DNA from: Cadophora sp. MPI-SDFR-AT-0126 | Lineage: Eukaryota; Ascomycota; Leotiomycetes; Helotiales; Ploettnerulaceae | DNA length: 64,000 nt | Direction of reading: 5' to 3' | NCBI GenBank assembly: GCA_020747065.1 | Contig: JAGMVK010000002.1 | Span: 1-64,000, forward strand | Part shown: one piece after another, positions 1-11,801 of the stretch | Position numbering within the stretch: position 1 is the stretch's first letter | Layout: each line of letters opens with the position of its first letter | The notes under the pieces: generated by a model | The model's input: only the letters and a program-made list of their open reading frames with translations | What the model was told of the DNA's origin: nothing | Databases searched by the model: none | Program-made: the position numbers and the translations under genes

Positions 1-89
1 TAGGACTGCCAAGCTTCCTTCCGCACACCGTCTTGCTTTGAAGCCGCACTTTGCCCAAGTCGCTCGAATGTATGTAAAGTCCTAAAACC

Positions 90-572
90 ATGTCTAACTA
101 TGTTGAGATGGCTGATCCGCTCACTATCGTCGGAACGGTTGCTTCAGTTGGCGCCATTATTGAGCTTCTCAGCAAGTCTATCAGCACTATTCGCGAACTT
201 CAGGCACAGTGGCAGGTCGCCGACCTCGCCACTCTCAGCCTCGGTAGCCAGATGGGAGTCCTCAAAGCTGCCTTGACCAAGATCCAGGAGTGGATTGAAA
301 CGGGTCCATCTGAAGCCCATCACCAGCTGATCATGGACCTGGATTCATCACTCCTTTGCTGCAAGACACTTGTCGGGAAGATCGATGCCCAGCTCTCAGC
401 GCTTCAACAGAAGTCCGACGGATCATTGGGCATGGCGTCCAGAATAAAACTTGTCCTTACGAGCCATGATATCGAGGGGATACAGAAGATGATCGAGCGG
501 CAGACGAACACCCTCACGCTGCCCCTCACAGCATGCAACAGGTGGGATCCTGTACACCAAGTTTACACTTAG
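90..572 (+). pseudogene. Truncated STAND-type fungal N-terminal domain protein
   Basis: The open frame gives 160 aa. The likely native start is the second Met (residue 7), where the sequence MADPLTIVGTVASVG matches the usual opening of fungal STAND/NLR-like and ankyrin proteins. The rest (to about residue 148, ending near TLTLPLTACNR) is the helical domain that normally precedes a NACHT/NB-ARC, ankyrin or effector region in proteins several hundred residues or more long. Here the reading frame ends soon after TACNR with an unrelated tail, and AT-rich DNA follows. I read it as the 5' remnant of a larger gene whose downstream part was lost or mutated. The domain family is clear; whether the stub is expressed is unknown. 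Confidence 0.7.
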
Positions 573-679
573 ACGACAAAAGCTCTACACCTCCTCCCAC
601 GATAACAATGAATTACTCGGTATACATGCCTTTATCCTGTTTAGTAACAAAAGTTGATATGAGCGATATAAGGTGAAGC

Positions 680-1250
680 TATTAGGGAGGCTGCGCGACG
701 TTAAGAGGAAATCCTCGCACGACTTCGTGAAGCCCTGAAGAAGCACCGGCTCGTAATTATAACGGGCGCCGGAGTTACACTTAATATAACGGTAGACTTA
801 TCTAGGAAAGCTCTTTCTCGAATCACATAAACGGGTCTGATTCGCAATAGTCTGGATTATCTGATCGAGGAGAATATCGTGGAGGTATCTGATAGACGGA
901 TAAGAAGAGTATATAAGGCGATTAAAAATCCAGAAGTCGGTAGCTTACTAGACGCTGCAAGTATTTTAAGCAACTAGATAAAGCAATATAATTAATTCCT
1001 TACATGATTAGAACTGGTTTTTAAGAGTCTGAGTTGAGAAATTAGATATCCTGCTCTTCTCGACGTCCTCAAGGCGCTATACGAAAGCGGAGCAATCTTG
1101 CTTACGATAAATTACGATAATGTTCTCGAAAAGTATTATGGAATATAATAAGTCGGTCGATCGAAGCAAGAAGATATTCTCAAGTTTCGACGTAAAGATC
1201 TCACCGGAGTCTTCCACGTATATGAAAGCTATTATAACGCAGACGAGGTT
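680..1250 (+). pseudogene. Decayed SIR2-like domain gene
   Basis: Translating through stops gives a recognisable fungal SIR2-like NAD-binding domain. REALKKHRLVIITGAGVTLN contains the GAG nucleotide-binding signature, followed by LSRIT-stop-TGLIRN, SLDYLIEE, GSLLDAASILSN, PALLDVLKALYESGAILLT, INYDNVLEKYYG and GVFHVYESYYN. Family members usually have LSRITWTGLIRNGLDYL, a Gln/Leu-rich stretch after ILSN, and TTNYD. The stops therefore sit at former Trp (TGG to TAA/TAG) and Gln (CAA/CAG to TAA/TAG) codons, as C-to-T or G-to-A changes would produce. The domain is cut at 1251 by an LTR. It may once have been joined to the STAND-type domain just upstream, but I cannot prove a single ancestral gene. 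Confidence 0.75.
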
Positions 1251-1472
1251 TGTAACGTTGAAGTGATGGAAGTGCTGGAAATAGGGGTACTCAGGTTTAG
1301 CCGGAATATTACCGGACGGAAGCCGGACCAGATTCGTGTATATATAGAACCGCTCCCCCTCTGAGGGCTCCTTACCTTCTTATTTCCTTTGTACCAGACC
1401 TATAATATTACTATTTACCTACCCTCTTACTCCTATACTTGATACTACACTTAGTAATATTACGTTGTTACA
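1251..1472 (+). repeat. LTR copy 1 (222 bp, TG...CA)
   Basis: It begins TGTAACGTTGAAGTGATGGA and ends in GTTGTTACA, the TG...CA form expected of a long terminal repeat. It aligns along its length with 24260-24480 in the same orientation. Differences are largely A/T in this copy against G/C in the other, consistent with mutation of this copy. It interrupts the SIR2-like remnant. No matching 5-bp target duplication is evident at its two edges, so a solo LTR and the edge of a decayed element are both possible. Confidence 0.8.
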
Positions 1473-1913
1473 GGGAGTAGCTCCTAGAAGCTAATAAGAT
1501 CCTAGGACTTACTTATATTATATAATAGTTTAATAGAGTAAATAACTAGATAGCTATAGGACTACAGGATTACATGACTTAAGGTTACGTAATTAAGGAT
1601 CGCCTAGACTAATAGACCGCTAAGGGTCTAGCAGTTTCAGCGGTCTTATTATCTACAAAAGTTCTATATAAGACTAGTATATCTGCTATTAGATAAGAGC
1701 TTTATACTTAACTTTAAATAGCATTCTTACGTGATACTTAGTAACTATCTTATAATATCTACGTGATATACTTACTTCTCGATTATCAGAGATTAATTAT
1801 AGCCCTCTGTATTTACACGAGTAAATACCGGACTGTTATAATATAAGGAGATCGATCGAACGTCTCTTACGGACTCTTTACTAGACTCTTTCTTATTTAT
1901 CTTTTCTTTAATA

Positions 1914-1948
<35 letters not shown>

Positions 1949-2340
1949 TCTCTTTTTTTTTCTAATCCCGGCTCTCTTCTCTTCTCTTTCTTTTATATAC
2001 TAAGCTAAGTAAGTAAGCTATACCAGAGCTCTAAGAGGCTAATTAAGAGATTATTTACTTAATAAGTAATAAGACCTAATTCAATTAATAATAGTCAGTT
2101 CTAATATCTTCCTCCCCTTTTCCTTAGTATACTCTCCTAGGATATATTAGTATCAGCTAAGGAGAGGTCCTATTTAATACTATAAGGCAGTTAACTAGTA
2201 AGAGGAGAGACGGAGCTATACCTGTAGTCTAGGCCTTTTAGGATATAACCTTTTTAAATATAAGTCTATACGCGCCGGGGCAGTACAGACTGATACGGGG
2301 CCCGCGCCCCCCTTTTGGACCGCAAAAGGGCGGTCCCATA
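1473..2340. other. AT-rich gene-free tract, probably mutated retroelement interior
   Basis: The tract lies directly inside LTR copy 1 and is dense in TA, TTA and stop codons in all frames, with no usable ORF. A pure (TA)n run sits at about 1919-1947. Near the right edge a short GC-rich patch (about 2270-2340) holds GGACCGC and GCGGTCC arms separated by 6 bases. The composition fits heavy RIP-type mutation. I cannot identify gag or pol motifs, so assignment to the LTR element is inference. Confidence 0.45.
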
Positions 2341-2652
2341 AGGAGTAGGGGTATAAATGTCACATGTTTTAGCTTCATACGATGCGGCGATTAGAGTCAG
2401 GCTCTGGAAGCACTTGAATCGTCTAAATTCCTCCCCTTTCAAAGTAAGAAATATGAAGTAGGGATCTACTCCCCCCAGCGATAAATACAGGCAGAATACG
2501 GTACCTTTCGTACTTAGGTCAGTGCTCCATCAGGTGACCTGTACTGCCGTCACAAAAAGTACAGCACCTGGCCGCAGCTGAACGAACGAATAGAGAATAC
2601 CAATTGCTACAATAAAGCTTTGCGAAAATTTGGCAACCGCCACAAAACAAAC

Positions 2653-5600
2653 TCAGTTCTCGGTTTGCTTAACAGCACTGCCCCCGACTGTGAGAATTTT
2701 ACTCGAACTCACAATCTTCTCACTCAACTGCACAATGCTACCATCACCCATAATATCCAACACCTCGATCTCAGCCTCGAGATTTTTCCCCAACCAGTTT
2801 CGAAACTCTACCGCAACCAATGAGTCCACTCCATAATAATGTACCGGCTTACTGGAATCGATATCCTCAGCCGGTAAAGCCATGACAGATGCCAGGCGTT
2901 CCACAAGCATCTGCACCACCAGCGCCACAGCCTCCTCGGCAGACTTGGCAGCGAGTAGGGCAGTGCGCAGGGCCGCGAAGGACTCGTCTTCGCCGTCTGC
3001 AGAGTTAGACCCAAATGAGGAGGATTGCAGCAGAGTGAACAGCGGATGGTGCAGGAAGGACGGCTCCGGAATGCCCTTCTTGGCGAACGCAGCCTTGGTA
3101 GCAAGCCCGACGGCTACTTGGGCTGGTGCATCCTTGTATTGTGGATCGATGTGGTACTCCAGAATGGCATGGAACTCGTCCTCGCGAATTGTCTCCGCTG
3201 CTAGCGCGTATGGGTTCACCGTCTGGGCGTGCTCGGCAATGAAGCCAACGGATAGCATGCTGCCGAGATCGATGGTTGACGCTGCCAGTCCCTGCTGCCG
3301 ACGGAAGTAGGCGAGCGAGTCTTGGTATGTATTGCCGGCCGCGTAGTTAGATTGACCCCTATTGCCGATTAAGCCGCAAATAGAGGAGAGCATGATCTGT
3401 CCATTTTCAGGCGTCAGTTATTGTCATATCAAGGTGACCTTAGAAGTCCCAAGGTCTGTGTCACGAGAAAAGAAGTTGTCTTAAGTCCCGACACATGAGA
3501 CATTCAAAGAGGGGAATTATGAGCGTCAGGAGTACGTACGAAGAAATCGAGGTCTGAAGGGAGGATATTGTGTAAGTTGAACGAGCCGTGAACCTTGGGG
3601 CGTATAGCGGCGGTGAAGTCTGAGTGTGACATAGTTTCGAAAGCCGAGTCTTTCAGCTGCATAGCTCCTTGAATGCAACCCCTGATGGGTGGCATTGTGG
3701 ACGAACACTCCGTGATAACCTGTTCAAGATGTTTTGCGTTGCTTACATCACAGGCGTAGACGGCGATCTGACATCCATTGTCCTTGAGCTCTGTCAGTAA
3801 AGTCTGGGCTGCCTCGGATTGGGCGCCATATCGGGAAAGGAAGATGAAATGACGAGCGCTGCGGGAGACCATCCACTTCGCAATACTTCTCCCTAGTCCT
3901 CCTAATCCTCCAGCAAGCACATAACTAGCTCCTTCTGAGAATTGGTAGTCTGGTGTTGGCGGTGGTACCACCTAATTAGTCGTATTAGTCTTTTTTCTCC
4001 TCACACTAGCAAGCATTGAATGTTAGGTACTTACGGGAACCACATCATCCTTCCCAGCCGTCAGCACAATCTTGCCAATATGTCTCCCAGACTGAAGCAA
4101 TCTGAAACTCGATTCGATATTTGAGTACGGGAACACATTCAGGGGTGTAGTCTGCCTGAAAACACCTTGACTCCAAAGAAGCATACTGTCCCGTAATAGT
4201 CTTGCCATCAAAGGCTGGTCCAGCTTCATGACCGTCTCCAGATCGCACGAGGCAAACGTCACGTTCCTCGAGAATGGGAACATCTCAAGCCGTCCATTGG
4301 AGAAAATGTCCCTCTTTCCAATCTCAATGAACCTCCCGAATGGAGCGACGCAGTTCCACGAGACGCGAAGAGCTTCGCCAGCCAGAGAGTTCAGGACAAC
4401 ATCAACGCCACGGTCCTTCGTTAGCCTCATGATGTCCTTGCCGAATGACAGATCTCGGCTATATAGGACATGGTCTTCCGGGATACCATACGTTGCGATC
4501 AGCAAGTTCTTCTTCTCCTCGGTCGACACAGTCGCGAAGATGTTAGCCCCAAGATGTTGCGCAAGCATGATAGCTGCCTGTCCCACACCGCCCGCCGCTG
4601 CATGTATCAAGACGGACTCGCCCTTGCGCAGTCGGGCGAGATCCACGAGGGAATAGTATACAGTGCACGTAATGACAGGCATTCCCGCTGCTTCCTCGAA
4701 CGAGACATCGTCTGGAAGCGGGACCACAGCCATATCAACCGTGCGGGCGTGAGTAGCGAAACATCCCGTATAGCTGGCCAGGAGAGCAACTCTGTCGCCA
4801 ACAGCAAGGCCGCTGACCTCGGCGCCGATACGTGTCACAGTTCCCGTCCCTTCGGCTCCGAAGACGTCGCCAGCCACCTCACCCATGGCGCACATGACGT
4901 CGCGGAAGTTGAGGCCTGTGGCGGCAATGGACACCTCGACATCGTGCGGCTCCAGAGACGTTGCATGCAGAGGGCAGTCCACAAACTGCAGCCTATTCAG
5001 CAGGCTGGGGAAGTCAGTGCCTAGTTTCAGTGCGCGGTTAGGGTTGGCGCGAAATGCTTGTGGCATAGCTACGCGGGCATTGAGTTTGACTGAAAGATAC
5101 TCGTCGAGGTACGGCGCGTTGATGAGACGGTTGATAGATATTGTGTGGTTATTGACGCGGTACTCCGCGTGGTGTTTATTATTCGGTCGGCGAAATTCGT
5201 AGTCAAAGACGCGGGTGATTTGGCTTGCCATGTCCGCCGGTGGTGAGTCGAGTGAGTCGAAAGAAATGGTGACTAGATTAGAGCCGTCGAGGTCTCTCTC
5301 CCACCGAATGCTTCTGATCAGGCCTATTGAGATGCCCAAATCGGGGTTGTGGATCGGGTTTCCAGTTATCCAGACAAGGTCTTTGCATGTCGTTAGCAGT
5401 TTACGCATAGCTTCAAACTCTTCTCCACTGATGTCTTTAAAGATAGAGGCATCAAGTTCTCGTAGCACAATGCAGACACATTTTTTAAAGTCTGCTCCTG
5501 CCAGACCCTCATCATCCCCTAAAATCTTGACGTCGCCGATACCAGCGCTTAGGAGGCTCTTCTCTACTTCCAATGCCAGCGAGGACGAAAATGGGGATGG

Positions 5601-8600
5601 TATGATGATGACCGAAGAGTCGTTGAGGTGTTGTTGTTGCAGAGACAAGGTGCGATGCGCTGTGGCTACGATCAAACTCTGGGCGTGAATTTTCTGATCT
5701 TCGTGGTCTTTCAAAACCAGATCAGTTCCACTGAATCCAGAGTCTCTCAAGGCGTTATTCCACTGAAACTCATCTAGAATCGGCCAAAGTCGGCGTGACT
5801 CTTCGTGCCCTAACCACCAACCAGGAAGAGTCCCGAAAGCCAGTGGCCCGGACAGGAGTGCTGGGTTCACTGCCTCCTGCAGAAGAAGCACTCCCCCAGT
5901 TCTCAAAAGTTTCCTGACATTGCCAAGTGCCTTCGAAATATCCGCAGTAGCGTGCAGAACATTAGCGGCAATGATCATGTCGTAATGCCCCTCATCAAAC
6001 CCCTGAGCAAGTGGGTCCTTCTCAATGTCAAGTCGCCGAAACTCAACAATATTGAGATACGATCTGAACTTGGCTTTGGCATTCTCAAAAAATCCTGGTG
6101 AGACGTCCGTATACGTGTATTGAACAGCCCTGGGGTTTCCATCCGATGGACTGAGGGTTTCCAAAACAGGGAGTGTGGTGCCGCCAGTCCCAGCACCGAT
6201 TTCAAGAATCTTGAGATTAGCGTGCTTGAAGCTGTAGAGGCCAATGTAAGAACGGATCAGTTGGTGGATATTCTCGGTGCCATGAAGCTCTCGGTAGTAG
6301 TGGTCGAGCAGACTATCGCCGAACATAAGTTGCAACGCGTCGGCTTCCTGACGTAAGATGGGAACAATATTAGTACCCATGCGATTTGTCAGCTGCCCTT
6401 CTGGTCCTGTCTTCTCCACCTCAGCCAAGAGCTTCTCGCGGAGGCTGGAACTTTTCAGCACCAGTTGCCACTCAGCTCGTTGGTGCAGAATTTTACCTTC
6501 GCGAAGTAGCCCGCCTTGGTATTTCATCCAGGCAAGGTATCTCTGCAAATGCTGTGGTAGATCATCTACGATGATATCGTTCAACTTTTCCTGGGCCTCG
6601 GTGATGTATATAATGGATGCTAGATTGAATGCTTCTGCCATCCGGTAGACAGTGGCAGTCTGGAACTTGATTGGCTTTACCGACGCCAGCAGATACCGTT
6701 TACATTCCCGAGGGTCGAAAAGATCCACATCCGGCTTCCAGTCCATGTTGAAGCTCACTTGCCGTTTCTGGCTCGTAGTCGAAGACTGCAACTGCACGAA
6801 CTGGATGCCACTGAAACGGACCTTAGGGTTTGCAGTTTCATCCCAAATTGAGATACCGCCGCAAAGCTTCTTGTGTGCCACATTCTCAGCGGTGCTATGG
6901 CCGTAGAGCACAGTGCCAGGACTGGAGTCTAAGTTTTTTGCTACCCACACTCCGCTAATGAAAACAGGCACCATTGGCTCCGTCAATCTTGACTGGCCGG
7001 TTTTGTCCTGGATAGCAGCTAAGACGAGATGAAGCATGCTATCCATCGTTGCAGGATGTATGATATGGGGTTCGGTGAAATTTTTGGGTTGTGTAGCGGC
7101 GACATCCGGTATAGTGATCTGACCAATTGCTTGGCCTGCACCACCGCCTCGTCTGACTTCAGAGAGATTCTTGAATAGAGGCCCAAAGGAGAGCCCGATG
7201 GTCTCGAGCTCAGTGTATGCCCTTGTCATGTCAAATGGCACAGTGCAGTTTTGACTCAGTTCATCCTTGTCATGCTGCCGTGTCTCGAGATCGTCATCTG
7301 CCTGCGTGGTCCCTAGAGGGCTCGGGTTCGATTCCATCTCAACTTTGACCAAGCCTCTACAGTGCTCAGTCCACTCGTTTGTGATGGGATTGTAGGATAT
7401 GATCTTGAACTGTTTCCACGTCACAGAATCCGCGAGGCTTGATTCAGTAGCAGGCGGCATCGAGAGCATGACGTCAACACCCTCTTCGGTTTCAGGAATC
7501 TGAAGAGCAGACCGAATAGCAATGTCGCGTAGACGGAACCCAGTGATCTTGGCCTCTTGCGCCTCATATAGCTGTCTAGCGGCCTCGATCGCCATGATAA
7601 TATACCCAACGCCAGGATAAACAATTCTTCCCGTGACTTTATGGTGCTTAAGCCAGGGGTTCTCGGATACTCGAAGGAGCTGCCGCCATTTTGGATCGTT
7701 GACATTCCAATCCGGCACAGGAGCACCTAGCAGATCGCGTCGGGGGTGTTTTCTGAAACGGAAGTTCTTGCTGAGTCGGCTCTCGGGCCAGTAGGCCTGG
7801 CTGTGATTAAAGGGGTAGGGCGGGAGGTCGACTAGCATTCGTGGTTGTGTCGAGTCTTCCTCGCCGTGTTGACTTGCGTGATTAACTGCAACGAGATCGA
7901 TTGGGTAGCCGCTGGAGAAGAGTTTCGCCACAGTCGAGAGAGTCGCTTCCACATCGGGGGTCTTCCGTTTGAGGAGGTGATGGTACTCAATTGCAGACAG
8001 AGCCACATTCTGACCTAGGATCTGAGGGACGGCGCTCTGTAAAGCAGGATGAGGACCGATCTCGACGAGATGTTGAAGTGGTGTATCTGTACCGCGGTCG
8101 ACTCGGAGTTTTGGTTTATGGCCTGTCGCAGGCGAACACATTGCCAGCAAAGACGTTGAAAACCTGACTGGGGAAAGCAAGTTGTCTACCCAATATTGGG
8201 CATTCTGCAGTGCGTGAGCCGAAACTTCCCCACCAGTAACAGACGAAAACACGGCGATTCCTCTGCTACAGCCTGGATTCTTCGCCAAGTCAGAAATCGC
8301 GAAAATAGCACTAAGAAGTTGCAGGTAATCATTGGCGACTACCTTCATGTACTGCGAGTGGTAGGCGTTCGGGACATTCAGCCGTTTACAGAAGACCCCA
8401 TCCGCTTCCAGCGCGTCCGCCAGTTTGCTAATATTCGTCTCATGGCCGGAGACAGTCAAGTTGCAGGGACTGTTGTAGCAGGCTATCGTGAGCTCCCCGT
8501 CGAGGTCTTCATTGATCTTGTCGAGGTGCGGCTGCAACGCCTCTTCGCTGATGCCGACGGCCATCATAGCACCCCCTTGCCCGGCAACAGACGCGGCTAC

Positions 8601-11168
8601 CACGCCGCGATAATAGGCGATTGCCCACGCTGCTTCACGGGTCACAGCGCCTGAACAATACGCGGCGGCTATTTCTCCCGAGGAATGGCCAACAACCCGA
8701 GACGGGAAGACGTTCCATGCCCTCAACAGGTCTACCAACGCAACTTGTAGCGCCGTGCACGCGGCCTGGCTCACGTCCGGCTGGTTGATTCTGGAGCTTT
8801 CGGGGTCTTTTAGAAGCTCATCTTGCGATCGTCAGCCTTGCATAGAGAGAGAAGTGTGTTCTTTTGCCAACACTTACCAACCAGCGTCCAGGGACATCCT
8901 AAACCATGCAAATAAACTGAAGCCGCCTCAAGACTTTCCCGGAAAGCTAGATAAACTAGGAGATCTCTGCCCATCTCTGGCCATTGGGCTCCTTGTCCTG
9001 TGAAAATGAATCCAATCTTTCTTGAGGTGCTTGGCCGCACCTGGCGTGCTGCTCTGGCCAAACCAGGCAAGCGCTCAACCAAATCATTTCTGGAAGATGC
9101 AACGACCGCACTTCTCCACGGGAAGATAGTTCTCTTCTCAGCCAAAGTGTATGCCAGGTCATCAAGGTATGCATCGGCCATGCAATTGGAGTGATTGGTC
9201 AAAAAGTCCGAGTAAGTTTCGCCAATCCTCTTGATCCCGTTTTGATCGAACGAAAAGAAAACAAAGACTCTTGTCTTTGAAATCTCCCTATCGTACACCT
9301 GATATCCGTTGACGACGGGTGATGTTGGTATACTGGACGATTTGGCGAGCATCGTTCCAAGCCCGTTTCCGTTCAGATTTATTTCTCCGGTGTCCATTCT
9401 GATAATTTTCCTGCCATTGTCCTTGGTGTTGTTTGTCTCACTGTGGTGGCCATTAGGCACCTCGCTACTTACGTCAAGTTCGACGCCATTGCTGTCTTCG
9501 ACCAGCGAAGGCAATTCAATGACACTCGGACTAGATGAAACAGTACGGTGGTTTCCCTTTAGACGAAATAGTCGAAGATAATTGTACGCGTCGTCAATAA
9601 CAACATGCGCATTTGTGCCTCCAAATCCGAACGAGTTGATTGAAGCTCTCCTAATTTCAGTATCTGGCCAGGGAGTTGGCTCTAAGGGGAACTACGTGGG
9701 AAATTAGCAAGTAGCCCTGGGTAAACACAGCGACTCGATAGACTCGCCTTGATATTCCATTCTTCAGGCAAGATCTTGGGATTTACTTTCTCAAAGTTGA
9801 TGTTCGGAGGAATAACACCTTTTTCGAGAGCCAGGACAGTTTTGATGATTCCCGCCACTCCAGAGGCGCCCTCTAAATGACCTATATTGGACTTCACAGC
9901 GCCAATATAGAGAGGCGCATCTGAAACCCTCTCCTGCCACGCAGCTCCGATTGCGCCCGCTTCGATCGGGTCACCCTGAGCTGTTCCCGTGCCATGCCCC
10001 TCAACATAGTCCGTGTCCGAGAGGTCAAGGCCGGCCGAATCATAGACTGACCTGATGAGCGCTTCCTGCGCAGATTTACTCGGGACAGTCATGCCGGGTG
10101 TCCGGCCGTCTTGGTTCACCCCACTGGCTCTGATGACAGCTCGGATGGTATTGCCATCCTCCAAAGCCTTCTTAAGGGGTTTCAGCAAAACGACGCCGGC
10201 ACCCTCGCCCCGAGAATATCCGTTTGCGCGGGAGTCAAAACTGTAGCATTTACCATCTGGCGACAGAAACCCGAGCTTGCTCATTCGATATAGCGCTTGG
10301 GGCTGCTCAATTACATTGACACCACCCACGATCGACTGAAATTGTAATGTTCAGCGCTCATCTCCAAATTGGAAATAACATATCGCACTCACCATATCTG
10401 CGGCGCCTGTCCTCAAACTTTCACATGCTAGATGCACGGCAACTAGACTGCTCGAACATGCTGTGTCTAACGTTAAACTGCACCCCTTGAGGTCGTAGAA
10501 CCAGCTCACTCGGTTGGAAAGTATTGAGTTGGAATTCCCAGTCGGTGCGTACTTTGCGGGTGCTTCAGGGTCCGTATTGAGAATGGTTTGGAAGTCGTTC
10601 GTAAATGCACCTACGAAAACGGACGTTTCAGTACCGCTGACAGCCTCAACTGGCATTCCAGCTATAACATGCATTTCATCAGCACTATCCCATTCATCTT
10701 ACTTTTCGATGTGGGGTTGATGGGTCTCACCGTTTTCCAGGGCCTCGTACACGTTCTCCATAAGGAGTCGTTGCTGTGGATCTATAGTCATGGCTTCATT
10801 CTTGCCGATGTTGAAAAAGGGGGCGTCGAAGGTGTATCCGCTATCCTTCAGGAAGTGCGCCTTTCTGCAGCTCATCTAGCGACCGAAAATTAGTGACAAG
10901 ATCGGGAGAAGCCAGTCTCTCGACACGGGATACGCACAGTTCCTCCATGATTCGGGTCAGGGTGAAAGTGTGCATCTATATTGAACTTGTGGGCAGGAAT
11001 TTCAGTCAAAGCCGAACGGCCATGCAGCAATAGCTCCCAGAACTTTTCAGGGTTTTCCGCCTCTTGTGGGAACCTGCAGGACATCCCAACGATGGCGATG
11101 GCATCCTGCTCCGCTGGCGCCTGGCTCTCAGAGCCTAGCGAGTTGCTGTTGGTGATCCTGTGTGGCAT
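2653..11168 (-). CDS. Highly reducing type I polyketide synthase (KS-AT-DH-MT-ER-KR-ACP)
   Basis: Eight exons join in frame into 8010 nt (2669 aa): 11168-10938, 10875-10731, 10661-10393, 10335-9748, 9691-8878, 8821-4035, 3971-3540 and 3396-2653. Domains: KS with DTACSSSL (Cys near residue 190), VEGHGTGT and [11 protein letters not shown] with [10 protein letters not shown] and GHSSG (about 730); DH with [11 protein letters not shown] and HPATMD (about 1077 and 1250); C-methyltransferase with [11 protein letters not shown] (about 1556); ER with [11 protein letters not shown] (about 2090); KR with [11 protein letters not shown] (about 2301) and Tyr in [13 protein letters not shown] with GVDSL (about 2613). 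All key residues I can check are present, so iterative synthesis of a reduced, alpha-methylated chain from malonyl-CoA is expected. There is no terminal thioesterase, reductase or carnitine transferase domain. Length and order are those of LovB/LovF-type fungal synthases. The product cannot be read from sequence. Confidence 0.96.
9692..9747 (-). other. GC-AG intron in the PKS ketosynthase region
   Basis: Intron 4 of the PKS joins the NIK and [15 protein letters not shown] segments of the KS. The only in-frame solution uses donor AAG|GCGAGT and acceptor CGTAG|TTC, a 56-bp GC-AG intron in phase 0. The other six PKS introns all use GT donors. The whole-gene sum is an exact multiple of three with this junction. 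Confidence 0.75.
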
Positions 11169-11801
11169 GTTTAGCTACTGACTGGAAAAGCTTCTGGCGG
11201 TTATGGATGTTTATTAATGAGCGGTCGAACTGGTTCATGACAAGGATAGGCCTCTGAGGCACGAACCGTCTAACGTTGCTTTAGTTCAAAGCTCGTGAAG
11301 GCTCCGCTCAAAAGTGATAGGAGTTCAAACTCAAGCCTGTTGAATCAAGCCCTGCTGACGCGAGAAGGGGAGCTGTGAACCTCCGAGGTTGGGTCGGAAC
11401 TTTGTCGCAGAATCCCTGTCGAACCGTTTTCTGTGGAAACAATATGGGGAGGTGTTCCATTAATACAAGTTCTATAACCTCTTGACATATATCAACCTCC
11501 TCTATAACATAGGTGCCCTAGCGTCTGAAAGTTATAGAGGGTTTTAAGAAACAAGCAGCGGTCTGAGCGCTAGTAATCACTACGGCACAGTTCTCTCCAG
11601 CTTAGATCAGCTATTCGCGCGCCACTAGAATACCACTCAGTAGCCTGACACCACTTTCTCACTCCTGGTAGCCAACTGGAAGAACAAGCATTTTGCAGTG
11701 GATTCCCTTTTGGAAGTTTTAACGAGCTCTCAAGTAGTGTTTTCAAATCTAGAGATGACACGTGATTTAAAGTGGCGCAGTAACATCAAAAGCCGGAACG
11801 A
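11169..11801. other. Intergenic region between PKS start and hydrolase stop
   Basis: This 633-bp stretch contains the PKS promoter (the gene runs leftward from 11168) and the 3' flank of the hydrolase. No ORF in it looks coding. It holds a repeated TCTATAAC motif, listed separately. Confidence 0.6.
11471..11540. promoter_or_regulatory. Paired CCTCTATAAC / GTTATAGAGG motif upstream of the PKS
   Basis: CCTCTATAAC (11499-11508) and its exact reverse complement GTTATAGAGG (11531-11540) are 22 bases apart. A further direct TCTATAACCTC lies at about 11471. The cluster is about 330-370 bp upstream of the PKS start codon. A 10-bp inverted pair plus a third half-copy could be a transcription-factor site, but a chance or hairpin explanation is possible and no known consensus is claimed. 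Confidence 0.35.

Noticed and set aside
1919..1947. (TA)n run as a functional site
   Set aside because: A simple microsatellite in an AT-rich mutated tract; nothing ties it to a function.
4228..5024. Plus-strand ORFs inside the PKS
   Set aside because: Shadows of the long minus-strand PKS exon; no motifs, while the minus frame has a full domain series.
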